A stretch of 53,713 nucleotides of DNA from Lachnoclostridium sp. UBA903 (lineage in GTDB: Bacteria; Bacillota; Clostridia; Lachnospirales; Lachnospiraceae), in NCBI GenBank assembly GCA_002294045.1, contig DBEP01000108.1:1047-54759 (forward strand). Reading direction: 5' to 3'. Under the pieces are notes generated by a model. It did no database searches and was not told the origin of the DNA. It was given only the letters and a program-made list of their open reading frames with translations. A program made the position numbers and the translations under genes. Below, piece after piece: positions 41,991-51,989 of the stretch. Position 1 is the first letter of the stretch; the number at the start of each line of letters is the position of its first letter.

Positions 41991-44054
41991 ATGAGAAACG
42001 CAGTACAGAAAAAAAAGTTAAAAAAGTTCACCCACAAAATGCAAGCAAAATTATTGCTTGTTTTTTGTATTATTCTTATATGCATGCTGACTCTGATTGG
42101 CAGACTGGTATATTTAAACCACAAGGACGGGGAAAGATACGCAAAGAAAGTATTATCACAGCAAACCTATACCAGTACCGTAATTCCGTTTCAAAGAGGA
42201 AGCATACTTGACCGGAAAGGAACGGTACTGGCAGTCAGTGAAAAGGTTTATAACATCATACTGGATGTAAAGAATATGCTGGAAGAAGACAAATATTTAA
42301 CGCCTACCGTCAAAGCACTGACAGAATGTTATGACAGTATTACCAGGGACAGTATTATGGATATAGCAGAGACAAAAAAGGAGAGCCGTTATGTTATTCT
42401 GAAGAAGGGTCTCAGTTATGAGGAAATGATGCTTTTTAAGGAAAAGGAGGAGAAAGATAAAAATATCCGGGGTGTTTGGTTTGAAGAGGATTATGTAAGA
42501 AAATACCCATACAGTACCCTGGCAAGTGACGTTATCGGATTTACCTCCAGCGGAAATGTGGGAAACTGGGGAATCGAGCAGTATTATAATGACCAGTTAA
42601 ACGGAATAAACGGCATTGAGTTCGGATACATCGATTCCGAATTAAAACCGGACCAGACCACAAAACCTGCGGTGAACGGAAATACCATAGTATCTACCAT
42701 AGATGCTAATGTTCAGGGCATTGTGCAGGAGCATATTAAGGCCTTTAATGAAGAATACGGCAGTGATAACCTGGGTGTATTGATTATGAATCCCAATAAT
42801 GGTGAAATCCTGGCCATGGCTTCCAATGAAGAATATGATTTGAATAAGCCTGCGGATTTGACTCCGTTTTATACCGAAAGTGAAATAAAAGAGATGACGG
42901 AGGAGGAAAGGCTGGAGAACTTAAATGCAATCTGGCGTAATTTTGTCATCAGTGATGCTTATGAACCGGGTTCTACCTTTAAACCTTTTACGGTAGCGGC
43001 GGGGCTGGAAGAGAATGTTATTCATTCTGAGGACACTTATTTCTGTGACGGAAGCCAGTCGGTAGGCGGTTTTACAATCAAATGCAGCAAACGAAGCGGA
43101 CATGGTACGGTTACGTTAACCCAGGCTCTCATGCTATCCTGTAATGATGCGTTAATGCAGATAGGAGAAAAGGAAGGCAGGAAAATCTTTAATGTTTACC
43201 AGAATTTTTTCGGATTCGGGCACAAAACAGGGATTGACCTTCCCGGTGAGGCCGTAGGCATATTGAAGGACGAAAAAATGGGTGCTGCAGATCTTGCAAC
43301 CAACAGTTTCGGGCAAAATTTTACAACTACCATGGTCCAGATGGCGGCCGGTTTTTCTGCCCTGGTTAACGGAGGATATTATTATGAGCCTCATATTGTA
43401 AAGCAGATTTTAACCCCGGGAGGGGCTACTCTTCAAAATATTGACAAAATTCTTGTAAAAGAATCTGTTTCCAGGGAAACTTCCGAATTCATAAGAAATG
43501 CAATGTATCTGACGGTGGAAGAAGGAACCGCAAAGTGGGCTCAGGTTCCCGGCTATAAAGTAGGCGGAAAAACCGGTACGGCGGAAAAAATACCGAGATC
43601 AGAGAAAAATTATCTGGTTTCCTTTATCGGCTGTGTGCCGGCAGATAACCCGGAAATGGTCATCTATGTGGTAATTGATAAACCCCAGAATGTTGCAAGG
43701 CAGGACGACAGCTCCCTTGCAACAAAATTAGTCTCCCGGATTCTAAGTGATATACTTCCCTTTCTGGAAATATATCCGACGGAAGAAACAGAGGATTCCG
43801 ACCTGACGGAGGAGACCCCGGCTTTACCCAGTACGGATACGCAAAGTGATTCGGAGCAAAATACCGGTGAAAATACGGAGACAGAGGACCAAAACAGCTC
43901 CGGAGGCACGGACGGTAATGACAATACGGATAACGGCAATACGGAAGACTCAGATGCCAATGATGACAGCCGGCAGGATGAATCCGATACGGAAGAAAGC
44001 GATGACTTTATTCCGAATACGTTAGGACAGAGTGCCGAAAAGGATACCGATTAG
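41991..44054 (+). CDS. ftsI: Division penicillin-binding protein (class B, FtsI/PBP2B type)
   Basis: Septal transpeptidase, 687 residues. It has one membrane helix (about 20-40), a pedestal domain, and a transpeptidase domain with Ser328-x-x-Lys331 (GSTFK), SCN at 383-385 and KTG at 527-529, all intact. There is no PASTA domain. Instead, residues from about 597 form a roughly 90-residue tail made almost entirely of Glu, Asp, Thr, Ser, Asn and Gly. The tail is probably disordered and external. It is followed 109 bases later by the related spoVD. Confidence 0.93.
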   Translation: MRNAVQKKKLKKFTHKMQAKLLLVFCIILICMLTLIGRLVYLNHKDGERYAKKVLSQQTYTSTVIPFQRGSILDRKGTVLAVSEKVYNIILDVKNMLEEDKYLTPTVKALTECYDSITRDSIMDIAETKKESRYVILKKGLSYEEMMLFKEKEEKDKNIRGVWFEEDYVRKYPYSTLASDVIGFTSSGNVGNWGIEQYYNDQLNGINGIEFGYIDSELKPDQTTKPAVNGNTIVSTIDANVQGIVQEHIKAFNEEYGSDNLGVLIMNPNNGEILAMASNEEYDLNKPADLTPFYTESEIKEMTEEERLENLNAIWRNFVISDAYEPGSTFKPFTVAAGLEENVIHSEDTYFCDGSQSVGGFTIKCSKRSGHGTVTLTQALMLSCNDALMQIGEKEGRKIFNVYQNFFGFGHKTGIDLPGEAVGILKDEKMGAADLATNSFGQNFTTTMVQMAAGFSALVNGGYYYEPHIVKQILTPGGATLQNIDKILVKESVSRETSEFIRNAMYLTVEEGTAKWAQVPGYKVGGKTGTAEKIPRSEKNYLVSFIGCVPADNPEMVIYVVIDKPQNVARQDDSSLATKLVSRILSDILPFLEIYPTEETEDSDLTEETPALPSTDTQSDSEQNTGENTETEDQNSSGGTDGNDNTDNGNTEDSDANDDSRQDESDTEESDDFIPNTLGQSAEKDTD

Positions 44055-44163
44055 CTTATCAATCCTGTGGATTGCCCCAGGCAGCTGAATAGTTACAAAT
44101 ATATTATCATAACCTCCTATCATTTGTAATAAAATAAAACGATAAGATATATGAGGTTACCTT

Positions 44164-46113
44164 ATGGCACGTAATAAAACCTTTAACCGCCGGAACGTAT
44201 TTATTATAGTAACGGCTATCATATTGATGGCATTAGGATTAACCGTAAGACTCGGCTATTTAATGATTGTAAAATCGGCCGAATATGCGGAGCGGGCAGA
44301 AGACCTTCATGAAAGGGAGAGGGCAATCAAGGCGGAGAGAGGAATCATATACGACAAAAATGGAATAGCTATTGCAACGAACAAACCGGTTAGTACCATA
44401 TCCGTAATACACAGCCAGATTACGGACCCGGAACGGGTAATACAGGTATTGTCGGAGCTGCTTGGCCTGAGCGATGATACGGTAAGGAAGAGGGTTGAAA
44501 AAAACACCTCCATTGAAAGGGTTAAATCCAATGTGGATAAAGAAATAGCGGATGCTATAAGGAATTATGATTTAGACGGAGTTATGGTGGATGAGGATTA
44601 TAAAAGATATTATCCTTACAGCAGTTTGGCTTCAAAAGTTATTGGATTTACGGGAAGCGATAATCAGGGTATTATCGGACTGGAAGTGGAATATGATAAT
44701 TATTTGAAAGGCACCGACGGCACCATACTTACCCTGACAACCGCATACGGCGTTGAGATTGACAATGCCGCGGAGGACAGGATAGAACCAAGGGCAGGAA
44801 ACGATTTATATATCAGCCTGGATGTAAACATACAAAAGTATGCGGAACAGGCGGCCCTAAAAATACTGGAGGCCAAAAATGCCAACAACGTAAAGCTTAT
44901 ACTCATGAATCCCCAAAACGGCGAATTATATGCCATGGTGAATGTACCGGAATTTGATTTGAATGATCCCTATACACTGACGGAAAACATGCTGAAGGAT
45001 TTGGATTCATCTTCCTTAACCAGCGAACAGACTAACGAATTGTTAAATAATATGTGGAGAAACGCATGCATCAGTGATACCTACGAACCGGGTTCCGCCT
45101 TTAAGATTGTAACGGCAACCGCCGCACTGGAAGAAAAAGTTGTCAAACTGGATGATACGTTCTATTGCCCGGGTTATAAGATTGTGGAAGACCGCAGAAT
45201 ACGGTGCCATAAAGCAGGCGGACATGGAAGTGAAAGCTTTGTGGAAGGAATTAAAAATTCCTGCAATCCGGTTTTTATGGAAATCGGTGCCCGGGTCGGA
45301 ATTACAAATATGTATAAATATTTCGGCAAACTTGGACTTTTTAGCAAAACAGGCGTTGACCTGCCGGGTGAAGCCAAATCAATCATGCATAAAGCGGAAA
45401 ATGTAGGAGCGGTAGAACTGGCGACGATTTCTTTCGGCCAATCCTTCCAGATAACTCCTCTGCAGTTGTTGGTTGCAGCCAGTGCAGTTGTCAACGGAGG
45501 CAATATTGTAACTCCGCATTTTGGTATCCAGGTAAAGAATCCGGAAGGCAATATCGTCAAAACCTTTGACTATGAAGGGGCCAAGGAAGTTATTACGAAA
45601 GAAACTTCGGATACCATGAAAGAATTATTAGAGGCAGTTGTTTCGGATGGTACAGGTAAAAGGGCTTATTTGCCCGGATTTAAAATCGGAGGCAAAACCG
45701 CCACTTCCGAAAAATTGCCAAGAAGCAGCAACAAATACATATCCTCCTTTGTAGGATTCGCACCTGCAGATAATCCCCAGGTAATCGCAGTGGTATTAAT
45801 AGACGAACCGGTCGGAATCTATTATGGCGGTACCATAGCAGCACCGGTAGTCGCCGAGGTCTTCGATAACGTATTGCCCTATTTAGGTATTGAACCCCGA
45901 TATACGGAAGCCGAAATAGAGGAATACAATGTGGGTACCATAAAAATGCCTGAGCTGGTCGGTTTAAAAAAGGAAGAACTAAAAGAGGCCTTAAAGGATA
46001 TAGATTATGGTGAAATATATTATTTAGGTGAAGGTGAGACAGTGGCGGAACAATTTCCCTTGCCGGGTGAGATGATAAATCTAAATAGCGACTTGATTCT
46101 GTACCTGGAATAG
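44164..46113 (+). CDS. spoVD: SpoVD-like class B penicillin-binding protein with PASTA
   Basis: 649 residues: one helix (about 11-33), pedestal, transpeptidase domain, and one C-terminal PASTA domain (about 592-649, PELVGLKKEELKEAL). In Bacillus SpoVD builds the spore cortex. Ser311-x-x-Lys314 (SAFK) and SCN (366-368) are intact. The third motif reads Lys511-Thr-Ala rather than KTG, a change in a normally strict position. ATG 44164 has GAGGTTACC upstream. Confidence 0.92.
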   Translation: MARNKTFNRRNVFIIVTAIILMALGLTVRLGYLMIVKSAEYAERAEDLHERERAIKAERGIIYDKNGIAIATNKPVSTISVIHSQITDPERVIQVLSELLGLSDDTVRKRVEKNTSIERVKSNVDKEIADAIRNYDLDGVMVDEDYKRYYPYSSLASKVIGFTGSDNQGIIGLEVEYDNYLKGTDGTILTLTTAYGVEIDNAAEDRIEPRAGNDLYISLDVNIQKYAEQAALKILEAKNANNVKLILMNPQNGELYAMVNVPEFDLNDPYTLTENMLKDLDSSSLTSEQTNELLNNMWRNACISDTYEPGSAFKIVTATAALEEKVVKLDDTFYCPGYKIVEDRRIRCHKAGGHGSESFVEGIKNSCNPVFMEIGARVGITNMYKYFGKLGLFSKTGVDLPGEAKSIMHKAENVGAVELATISFGQSFQITPLQLLVAASAVVNGGNIVTPHFGIQVKNPEGNIVKTFDYEGAKEVITKETSDTMKELLEAVVSDGTGKRAYLPGFKIGGKTATSEKLPRSSNKYISSFVGFAPADNPQVIAVVLIDEPVGIYYGGTIAAPVVAEVFDNVLPYLGIEPRYTEAEIEEYNVGTIKMPELVGLKKEELKEALKDIDYGEIYYLGEGETVAEQFPLPGEMINLNSDLILYLE

Positions 46114-46176
46114 CATATAATTAGAACGTTGATTTTACGAATGAATTATGAGAGGATTCACTTGGGAGGAAAAAAG

Positions 46177-47145
46177 ATGGATTTTAAAATATTAATGCCG
46201 GTTATCATATCATTTGTTGCCAGTGTAATCTTATGTCCGATTTTAATACCGTTTTTGAAAAGGTTAAAATTCGGCCAGTTTATACGTGACGACGGACCGG
46301 AAAGCCATTTAAAGAAATCAGGGACACCAACAATGGGCGGGATTATTATTTTACTCAGTGTTACCTTTACCTCTTTAATATATATAGGAAAATATCCGGA
46401 TATGATACCGGTTTTGTTTACAACCGTCGGATTCGGCATAATCGGATTACTGGATGATTATATTAAGATTGTTATGAAAAGATCCCTTGGGTTAAGGGCT
46501 TGGCAGAAGTTAGTCGGACAGATACTGGTGACTGCAATTTTCGGATATTACCTGGTTAATTATACGGATGTAGGTTCGACCATGCTGATACCGTTTACCG
46601 GCGGATTTCTGGATGGTAAATATTTAGACACATCGTTTTTATTTATCCCAATGCTGTTTCTGGTAGTTTTAGGTACTGTCAACGGTGCTAATTTTACGGA
46701 CGGACTGGATGGTCTGGCGACCAGTGTAACGCTTTTGGTTGCTACCTTCTTTTCTGTGGTTGCAATCGGTATCCAAAGCGGTATTTCTCCCATAACCTGC
46801 GCTGTTGCAGGCAGCTTATTAGGATTTTTGGTATTTAATATTTACCCGGCCAGAGTATTTATGGGAGATACGGGCTCCCTGGCCTTAGGCGGTTTTGTGG
46901 CGGCTTCCGCTTATATGCTTCGTATGCCTTTGTTTATTCTTATTGTAGGATTTATCTATTTGGTTGAGGTTTTGTCCGTCATGCTTCAGGTCGGGTATTT
47001 CAAACTGACCGGCGGTAAAAGAATCTTTAAGATGGCACCGATTCATCATCATTTTGAATTATGCGGCTGGGCCGAAACAAGGGTAGTAGCGGTATTTTCA
47101 ATTATAACTGCGGTTCTTTGCCTGATTGCGCTAATGGGAATATAA
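46177..47145 (+). CDS. mraY: Phospho-MurNAc-pentapeptide transferase MraY
   Basis: Membrane enzyme that makes lipid I. It has 322 residues from ATG 46177 with GGGAGGA 6 bases upstream; a longer frame from 46129 has no ribosome site. It has about ten helices. Catalytic motifs: LDDYIKI, NFTDGLDGLA, MGDTGSLALGG and the histidine-rich MAPIHHHFE. It lies 20 bases before murD. Confidence 0.96.
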   Translation: MDFKILMPVIISFVASVILCPILIPFLKRLKFGQFIRDDGPESHLKKSGTPTMGGIIILLSVTFTSLIYIGKYPDMIPVLFTTVGFGIIGLLDDYIKIVMKRSLGLRAWQKLVGQILVTAIFGYYLVNYTDVGSTMLIPFTGGFLDGKYLDTSFLFIPMLFLVVLGTVNGANFTDGLDGLATSVTLLVATFFSVVAIGIQSGISPITCAVAGSLLGFLVFNIYPARVFMGDTGSLALGGFVAASAYMLRMPLFILIVGFIYLVEVLSVMLQVGYFKLTGGKRIFKMAPIHHHFELCGWAETRVVAVFSIITAVLCLIALMGI

Positions 47146-47165
47146 CGGCTGGGAGGTAAATATAG

Positions 47166-48521
47166 ATGAGACTGGAAAATAAACGCATTTTTGTATTCGG
47201 CACCGGCATAAGCGGTATTTCAGCGGCCAAATTACTGAGAAAAGTTACTTCTGATATTATCGTATATGACAGTAATGATAAATTAGATAGCAAGGAAATA
47301 AAAGCAAAGCTATGGCCGGATTTTAAGGGAAGCATCCTGCTTGGTGCCATGCCTGACGGATTATTGGATTCCGTTGACGTGGCGATACTAAGTCCCGGAG
47401 TTCCCGCAGACTTAGATACGGTCAATCAGATGAGGGAAAAACAGATTCCAGTCTGGGGTGAAATAGAACTGGCCTATTATTTTTCAAAGGGCAAAATAAT
47501 AGGTATTACCGGTACTAACGGTAAAACCACCACCACTACCTTAGTGGGTGAGATTATGAAGACATATTTTAAAAGTGTATTCGTTGTGGGAAATATCGGA
47601 GTACCCTATACGGAAATGGTATTAAACACAACGGAAGAATCGGTTACCGTTGCGGAGATGAGCAGTTTCCAGCTGGAAACCGTTGAAGCTTTTAAACCTG
47701 ATGTGAGTGCAATATTAAATATAACGGCCGATCATTTGAACAGGCACCATACCATGGAAAATTATATTGCGGCTAAAAAGAAGATTACACAGAATCAGGG
47801 CAGCAATGATGTCTGTATTCTGAATTATGAAGATGAAGAACTTGAAAAAATTGGAAGAGAATTAAAAACGAAAGTTTTCTATTTCAGCAGTTTACACAGT
47901 CTGGAACAGGGGATTTATCTGGAGGACGAAAATATCTTTTGGAATGACGGCAATCAAAAGATACTGGTCTGCAATATTCACGAACTTAATATATTCGGCC
48001 GCCACAGTTATGAAAATGTAATGGCTGCCGTAGCCTGCGGTATTTCACTTGGAGTGCCCATGGATAAAATCAAATCTGCAATTACAGGCTTTGTCGCAGT
48101 GGAACACAGAATTGAATTCGTAACAACCAAAAACGGCGTGAAATATTATAACGATTCCAAGGGAACGAATCCGGATGCTTCCATGAAAGCCATTGAGTCC
48201 ATGCAGACCCCTACTTTGTTAATTGCAGGCGGTTATGACAAGGGTTCCGAATACGACGAGTGGCTTAGAGCCTTTGACGGCAAGATTCGCTATTTGGTTT
48301 TATTAGGCCAGACAAGGGAAAAAATAGCGGAAGCGGCCAGACGCCATGGGTTTGAGAATATTATCATGGCAGATTCACTGGAAGAAGCGGTAAAGGTATG
48401 TGCCGGAAAAGCCAATCAGGGGGACAGCGTACTTCTTTCCCCTGCCTGTGCCAGCTGGGGTATGTTTAAGAATTATGAGGAGCGGGGCAGTCTGTTTAAA
48501 GAATATGTAAAGAAGTTATAG
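47166..48521 (+). CDS. murD: UDP-MurNAc-alanine:D-glutamate ligase MurD
   Basis: Adds D-glutamate to the stem peptide. It has 451 residues in three Mur-ligase domains. An N-terminal nucleotide-fold loop GTGISGIS is followed by the ATP loop GITGTNGKTTTT. NDSKGTNPDA and LSPACASWGMF are typical of MurD. It is followed by a 101-base gap before ftsW. Confidence 0.96.
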   Translation: MRLENKRIFVFGTGISGISAAKLLRKVTSDIIVYDSNDKLDSKEIKAKLWPDFKGSILLGAMPDGLLDSVDVAILSPGVPADLDTVNQMREKQIPVWGEIELAYYFSKGKIIGITGTNGKTTTTTLVGEIMKTYFKSVFVVGNIGVPYTEMVLNTTEESVTVAEMSSFQLETVEAFKPDVSAILNITADHLNRHHTMENYIAAKKKITQNQGSNDVCILNYEDEELEKIGRELKTKVFYFSSLHSLEQGIYLEDENIFWNDGNQKILVCNIHELNIFGRHSYENVMAAVACGISLGVPMDKIKSAITGFVAVEHRIEFVTTKNGVKYYNDSKGTNPDASMKAIESMQTPTLLIAGGYDKGSEYDEWLRAFDGKIRYLVLLGQTREKIAEAARRHGFENIIMADSLEEAVKVCAGKANQGDSVLLSPACASWGMFKNYEERGSLFKEYVKKL

Positions 48522-48622
48522 CGGATATAATTTTCGCCTTAACAATATTAGTGACCTGAAATCAGTGAAGTATTAAACCAGACGTATAGAACACGTACGT
48601 ATCGTACAGATAGGAGCAATCA

Positions 48623-49768
48623 ATGACAAGGACGGAGAGAGAACAGGGAAAATTAAAGAAATTCCATAGCTATTACGATTACAGTCTTCTGTTCTTGACA
48701 CTGTTTCTGGTGTGCTTTGGACTGGTTATGATATACAGTACCAGTTCATATAATGCAAGCAGGGATTATGGAAACCCGGCCTATTATCTGGAAAAACAAG
48801 GTGCATTTGCAGTATTTGGCGTTGTAATCATGTTAATAGTTTCAAAAATAGACTACCGGTTTTATATAACAAAGTTACCCATATTAAGAGTTAAACCGAT
48901 TACTTTGCTTTATCTGTTATGTATTTTCCTTCAGACCTATGTTTTAATCTTTGGTAAGGAAGTTAATGGTGCGAAGCGCTGGATTGATTTGGGACCTCTT
49001 GGCAGTTTCCAGCCCTCGGAATTATCCAAGATTGCCATAATCCTGTTTACTGCCTACATAGTGAATTTATCACCGGTAAAGCTGAATAAATTCCGTGGAT
49101 TTGTAAGAGTGGTTATATTTGTTGCACCTTTAATTGTGCTGGTTTTAATTCCTAACTTCAGTACCGCATTGGTAATGGCGGCCATTATGATAGCAATTTG
49201 TTTTGTGGCCAGCCGGAAAAAATTATATTTTATCGTATCCGGAATGATTGGTGTAGGAATCGGAGCGGCCTTTATATTTGGCGTGAGTTACCGGAGCACC
49301 CGAATTGAAGTGTGGAGAAATGTGGAAACCCATCCGAAAGGATATCAAATTCTACAAGGATTATATGCGATTGCCTCCGGAGGAATCTTTGGAAAAGGAC
49401 TTGGAGAGAGCATGCAAAAACTGGGATTTATACCGGAATCCCACAATGACATGATTTTTTCGGTTATATGTGAGGAACTCGGGCTTTTTGGTGCCGTTGC
49501 CGTTATTATGCTCTTTGTTTTATTGGTGTGGAGGCTATTTGTAATTGCAATTAACGCAGCCGATTTGTACGGGGGGCTGATAGCCACCGGAGTACTCACT
49601 CATATAGCGGTACAGGTACTGCTCAATATAGCGGTAGTTACCAATACAATACCGTCCACCGGTATTCCGCTGCCATTTATCAGCTACGGCGGCAGTTCGT
49701 TAATGGTTTTATTATTTGAAATGGGCATTGCATTAAGTGTATCCAATCAAATAAAATATGAAAGATAG
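48623..49768 (+). CDS. ftsW: FtsW/SpoVE-type peptidoglycan glycosyltransferase
   Basis: SEDS-family membrane glycosyltransferase, 381 residues with about ten helices. Conserved blocks: MIYSTSSYNA near the start, KRWIDLG, FQPSELSK, ESHNDMIFSV and PFISYGGSSL near the end. It polymerises lipid II together with a class B penicillin-binding protein. Two of these are encoded just upstream (ftsI and spoVD), so either the vegetative FtsW or the sporulation SpoVE role is possible. ATG 48623 has TAGGAG upstream. Confidence 0.92.
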   Translation: MTRTEREQGKLKKFHSYYDYSLLFLTLFLVCFGLVMIYSTSSYNASRDYGNPAYYLEKQGAFAVFGVVIMLIVSKIDYRFYITKLPILRVKPITLLYLLCIFLQTYVLIFGKEVNGAKRWIDLGPLGSFQPSELSKIAIILFTAYIVNLSPVKLNKFRGFVRVVIFVAPLIVLVLIPNFSTALVMAAIMIAICFVASRKKLYFIVSGMIGVGIGAAFIFGVSYRSTRIEVWRNVETHPKGYQILQGLYAIASGGIFGKGLGESMQKLGFIPESHNDMIFSVICEELGLFGAVAVIMLFVLLVWRLFVIAINAADLYGGLIATGVLTHIAVQVLLNIAVVTNTIPSTGIPLPFISYGGSSLMVLLFEMGIALSVSNQIKYER

Positions 49769-49854
49769 GTATTTACTATTACCATTTGGCTACAAGCACA
49801 AAACAAAGAATATTTCATATAGTAATTGTATATTCTGGTTTTATGAGGTGCACC

Positions 49855-51108
49855 ATGGCATTTATTGAAATTAATGGAGGAAAGCAGCTGAATGGTGAAG
49901 TTAACATACAAGGTTCTAAAAATGCGGTATTGCCGATTTTGGCAGCCACTGTATTGGTAAATGGAATTACAAAGCTTAATAATTGCCCCAAAATATTGGA
50001 TGTTTTTCATATGATTAAAATATTGGAGGCAATCGGTTGTACTGTTTATTGGGTAAATTCTTCCCTTATAATTGATACAACCAAGCTTAATACATCCACT
50101 GTCCCGGGAGAATATGTCAAGATGATGCGGTCATCCGTTATTTTAATGGGAGCATTATTAGGCCGTACCCATTCGGTTACAATAACTTATCCGGGAGGAT
50201 GTACCATCGGTGCAAGACCAATTGATTTCCATCTAAGCGCTTTTCAGCATATGAATATCTCACTGGAAGAAGAGGACGGGCTGATTAAGTGCACCACTGC
50301 AGGTATTACGGGCAATGATATATCTCTTAAATTTCCCAGTGTGGGAGCAACCGAGAATATTATCCTTGCTGCAGTTTTAGCCGACGGTAAAACAAGTATA
50401 ACCAATGCCGCAAAAGAACCGGAAATTACAGAATTATGCAAGTTTTTAAACGCTGCCGGAGCCAGAATAACCGGTGCAGGAACTGATAGGGTTGAAATCA
50501 TGGGAGTTGATTATTTACACCCCATCGAATACACAGCCTGTTCTGACAGAATAGTAGCAGGTACTTATTTGGCAGCTGTGGCCGGAACCGGAGGCGAAGC
50601 GGTATTAACGGGAATTGGCGAAGGACACCTTAAGGCAGTTGTAAAGGTTTTACGGGAAATGGGCTGCAGTATAGTATGCGGCGAAGATTACATTATCATA
50701 GCCTCTTCAGGAAGACTGAAACCAATACCCTTTATCCGCACCATGCCCTATCCGGGATTTCCGACCGATATGCAGTCGCAGATTATGTCAGTTCTCATGA
50801 CGGCAGCAGGAACCAGCAAAATAGTGGAAGAAATATTTGAAGGAAGATACCAGAATGTAAAAGAACAGATTAAATTTGGGGCGGATATTCGCATCGAAGG
50901 AAGAGAGGCCGTTATTCATGGGGTGCCTTTACTTACGGGATGTGAAGTCTTTGCCAGTGAGTTAAGGGGTGGTGCAGCACTGATTATTGCCGGACTTATG
51001 GCTGAGGGAAAAACAACTCTGTATAATCCTTACTTTATACACAGAGGTTATGAGGACATATGCAGGGATTTAAAGCAATTAGGTGCAGACATCAGATTGG
51101 TAACCTGA
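49855..51108 (+). CDS. murA: UDP-GlcNAc 1-carboxyvinyltransferase (MurA)
   Basis: First committed step of peptidoglycan synthesis, the fosfomycin target. It has 417 residues from ATG 49855 with GAGGTG upstream; a longer frame from 49786 is rejected. GSKNAVLPILAAT is at the start, the catalytic cysteine lies in GGCTIGARPIDFH, and FPTDMQSQ is present. The Cys at the PEP-binding site is kept, so fosfomycin sensitivity is expected at this enzyme. A MITE-like remnant starts 3 bases after the stop. Confidence 0.95.
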   Translation: MAFIEINGGKQLNGEVNIQGSKNAVLPILAATVLVNGITKLNNCPKILDVFHMIKILEAIGCTVYWVNSSLIIDTTKLNTSTVPGEYVKMMRSSVILMGALLGRTHSVTITYPGGCTIGARPIDFHLSAFQHMNISLEEEDGLIKCTTAGITGNDISLKFPSVGATENIILAAVLADGKTSITNAAKEPEITELCKFLNAAGARITGAGTDRVEIMGVDYLHPIEYTACSDRIVAGTYLAAVAGTGGEAVLTGIGEGHLKAVVKVLREMGCSIVCGEDYIIIASSGRLKPIPFIRTMPYPGFPTDMQSQIMSVLMTAAGTSKIVEEIFEGRYQNVKEQIKFGADIRIEGREAVIHGVPLLTGCEVFASELRGGAALIIAGLMAEGKTTLYNPYFIHRGYEDICRDLKQLGADIRLVT

Positions 51109-51110
51109 TA

Positions 51111-51202
51111 CAGTGTGCTTCCTAATAATGCTACTCTCCGCCTTGCAGAGTGAAAATGAATTCTGCGTTATTTGCCTGAGTGTCAATGTGTCAGTACACT
51201 AG
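51111..51202. mobile_element. Shortened MITE-like copy between murA and divIB
   Basis: About 92 bases. The left end CAGTGTGCTT and right end CAGTACACTAG are diverged inverted ends. The core CTCCGCCTTGCAGAGTGA and the following TTCTGCGTTATTTGCCTGAGTG match the right half of the 165-bp element at 39580-39744. The left half is mostly deleted. Confidence 0.6.
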
Positions 51203-51242
51203 GAGGACAGAGAACGCACAGAGGGATACGATAGGAGATGAC

Positions 51243-51989
51243 ATGAAAGAACAGAGGGATAAATATCATAATAACGGCTTTTTACTGGGCTTAATGAAAT
51301 TACTCATTCTCTGCCTTGTCATAATCATTCCTGCGTTTATACTCTTTGTGACCTGCAGGCTTGACACGGTTATTGTGGAAGGCGGCAGTCATTATACGGA
51401 TGAAGAATTACAAGACAAAGTTATAAGCAAAAAGACAGATCGGAATACGATCCTACTATACCTTCGCTATCAATACGGCAAGGTAGATAGTATTCCGTTT
51501 GTCCAAGACATAGATATTGAGCTTGTTAATAAAAATACGGTAAAAATACATGTATACGAAAAAGTGATAACCGGATGTATCGAGTTTATGGGCGGATACA
51601 TGTATTTTGACAAGGACGGCATTGTTGTGGAAAGCTCCAGCGAAAAACTGGATGAAATTCCGTTTGTAACAGGATTAAGTTTTAACCGTATAATATTGTA
51701 CGAAAAACTTGAAATCCCAAAGGAGTCCATGTTCAATGTGATACTGAACTTAACCAGGCTAATACAAAAATTTGAATTAAATATAGATACCATCCAATTT
51801 AATTCGGATTTAGAGGTTACACTTTACAGCGCCGACATAAAAATTCTACTGGGAAAAAGAGATACCTACGATGAGCAGATTGCTGAATTAAAAAATCTGC
51901 TACCGAAAGCAGAAGGTCAGAAATTAACACTGGATATGAAGGATTTTACAGAAGGACAGGATGAAATAATTGCCAGACCCCAGGAATAA
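51243..51989 (+). CDS. divIB: Division protein DivIB/FtsQ
   Basis: 248 residues from ATG 51243 with TAGGAG upstream. A short cytoplasmic part and one membrane helix (about 15-36) are followed by the POTRA domain (LDTVIVEGGSHYTDEELQ) and a beta domain. It links the FtsL/FtsI complex at the septum. The sequence is poorly conserved as usual; position before ftsZ and topology support the call. Confidence 0.88.
   Translation: MKEQRDKYHNNGFLLGLMKLLILCLVIIIPAFILFVTCRLDTVIVEGGSHYTDEELQDKVISKKTDRNTILLYLRYQYGKVDSIPFVQDIDIELVNKNTVKIHVYEKVITGCIEFMGGYMYFDKDGIVVESSSEKLDEIPFVTGLSFNRIILYEKLEIPKESMFNVILNLTRLIQKFELNIDTIQFNSDLEVTLYSADIKILLGKRDTYDEQIAELKNLLPKAEGQKLTLDMKDFTEGQDEIIARPQE

Noticed and set aside
44055..44163. 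Hairpin TTACAAAT/ATTTGTAA between ftsI and spoVD as a terminator
   Set aside because: The stem is weak and AT-only with no T-tract. It could be a sporulation control site, but there is not enough to call.
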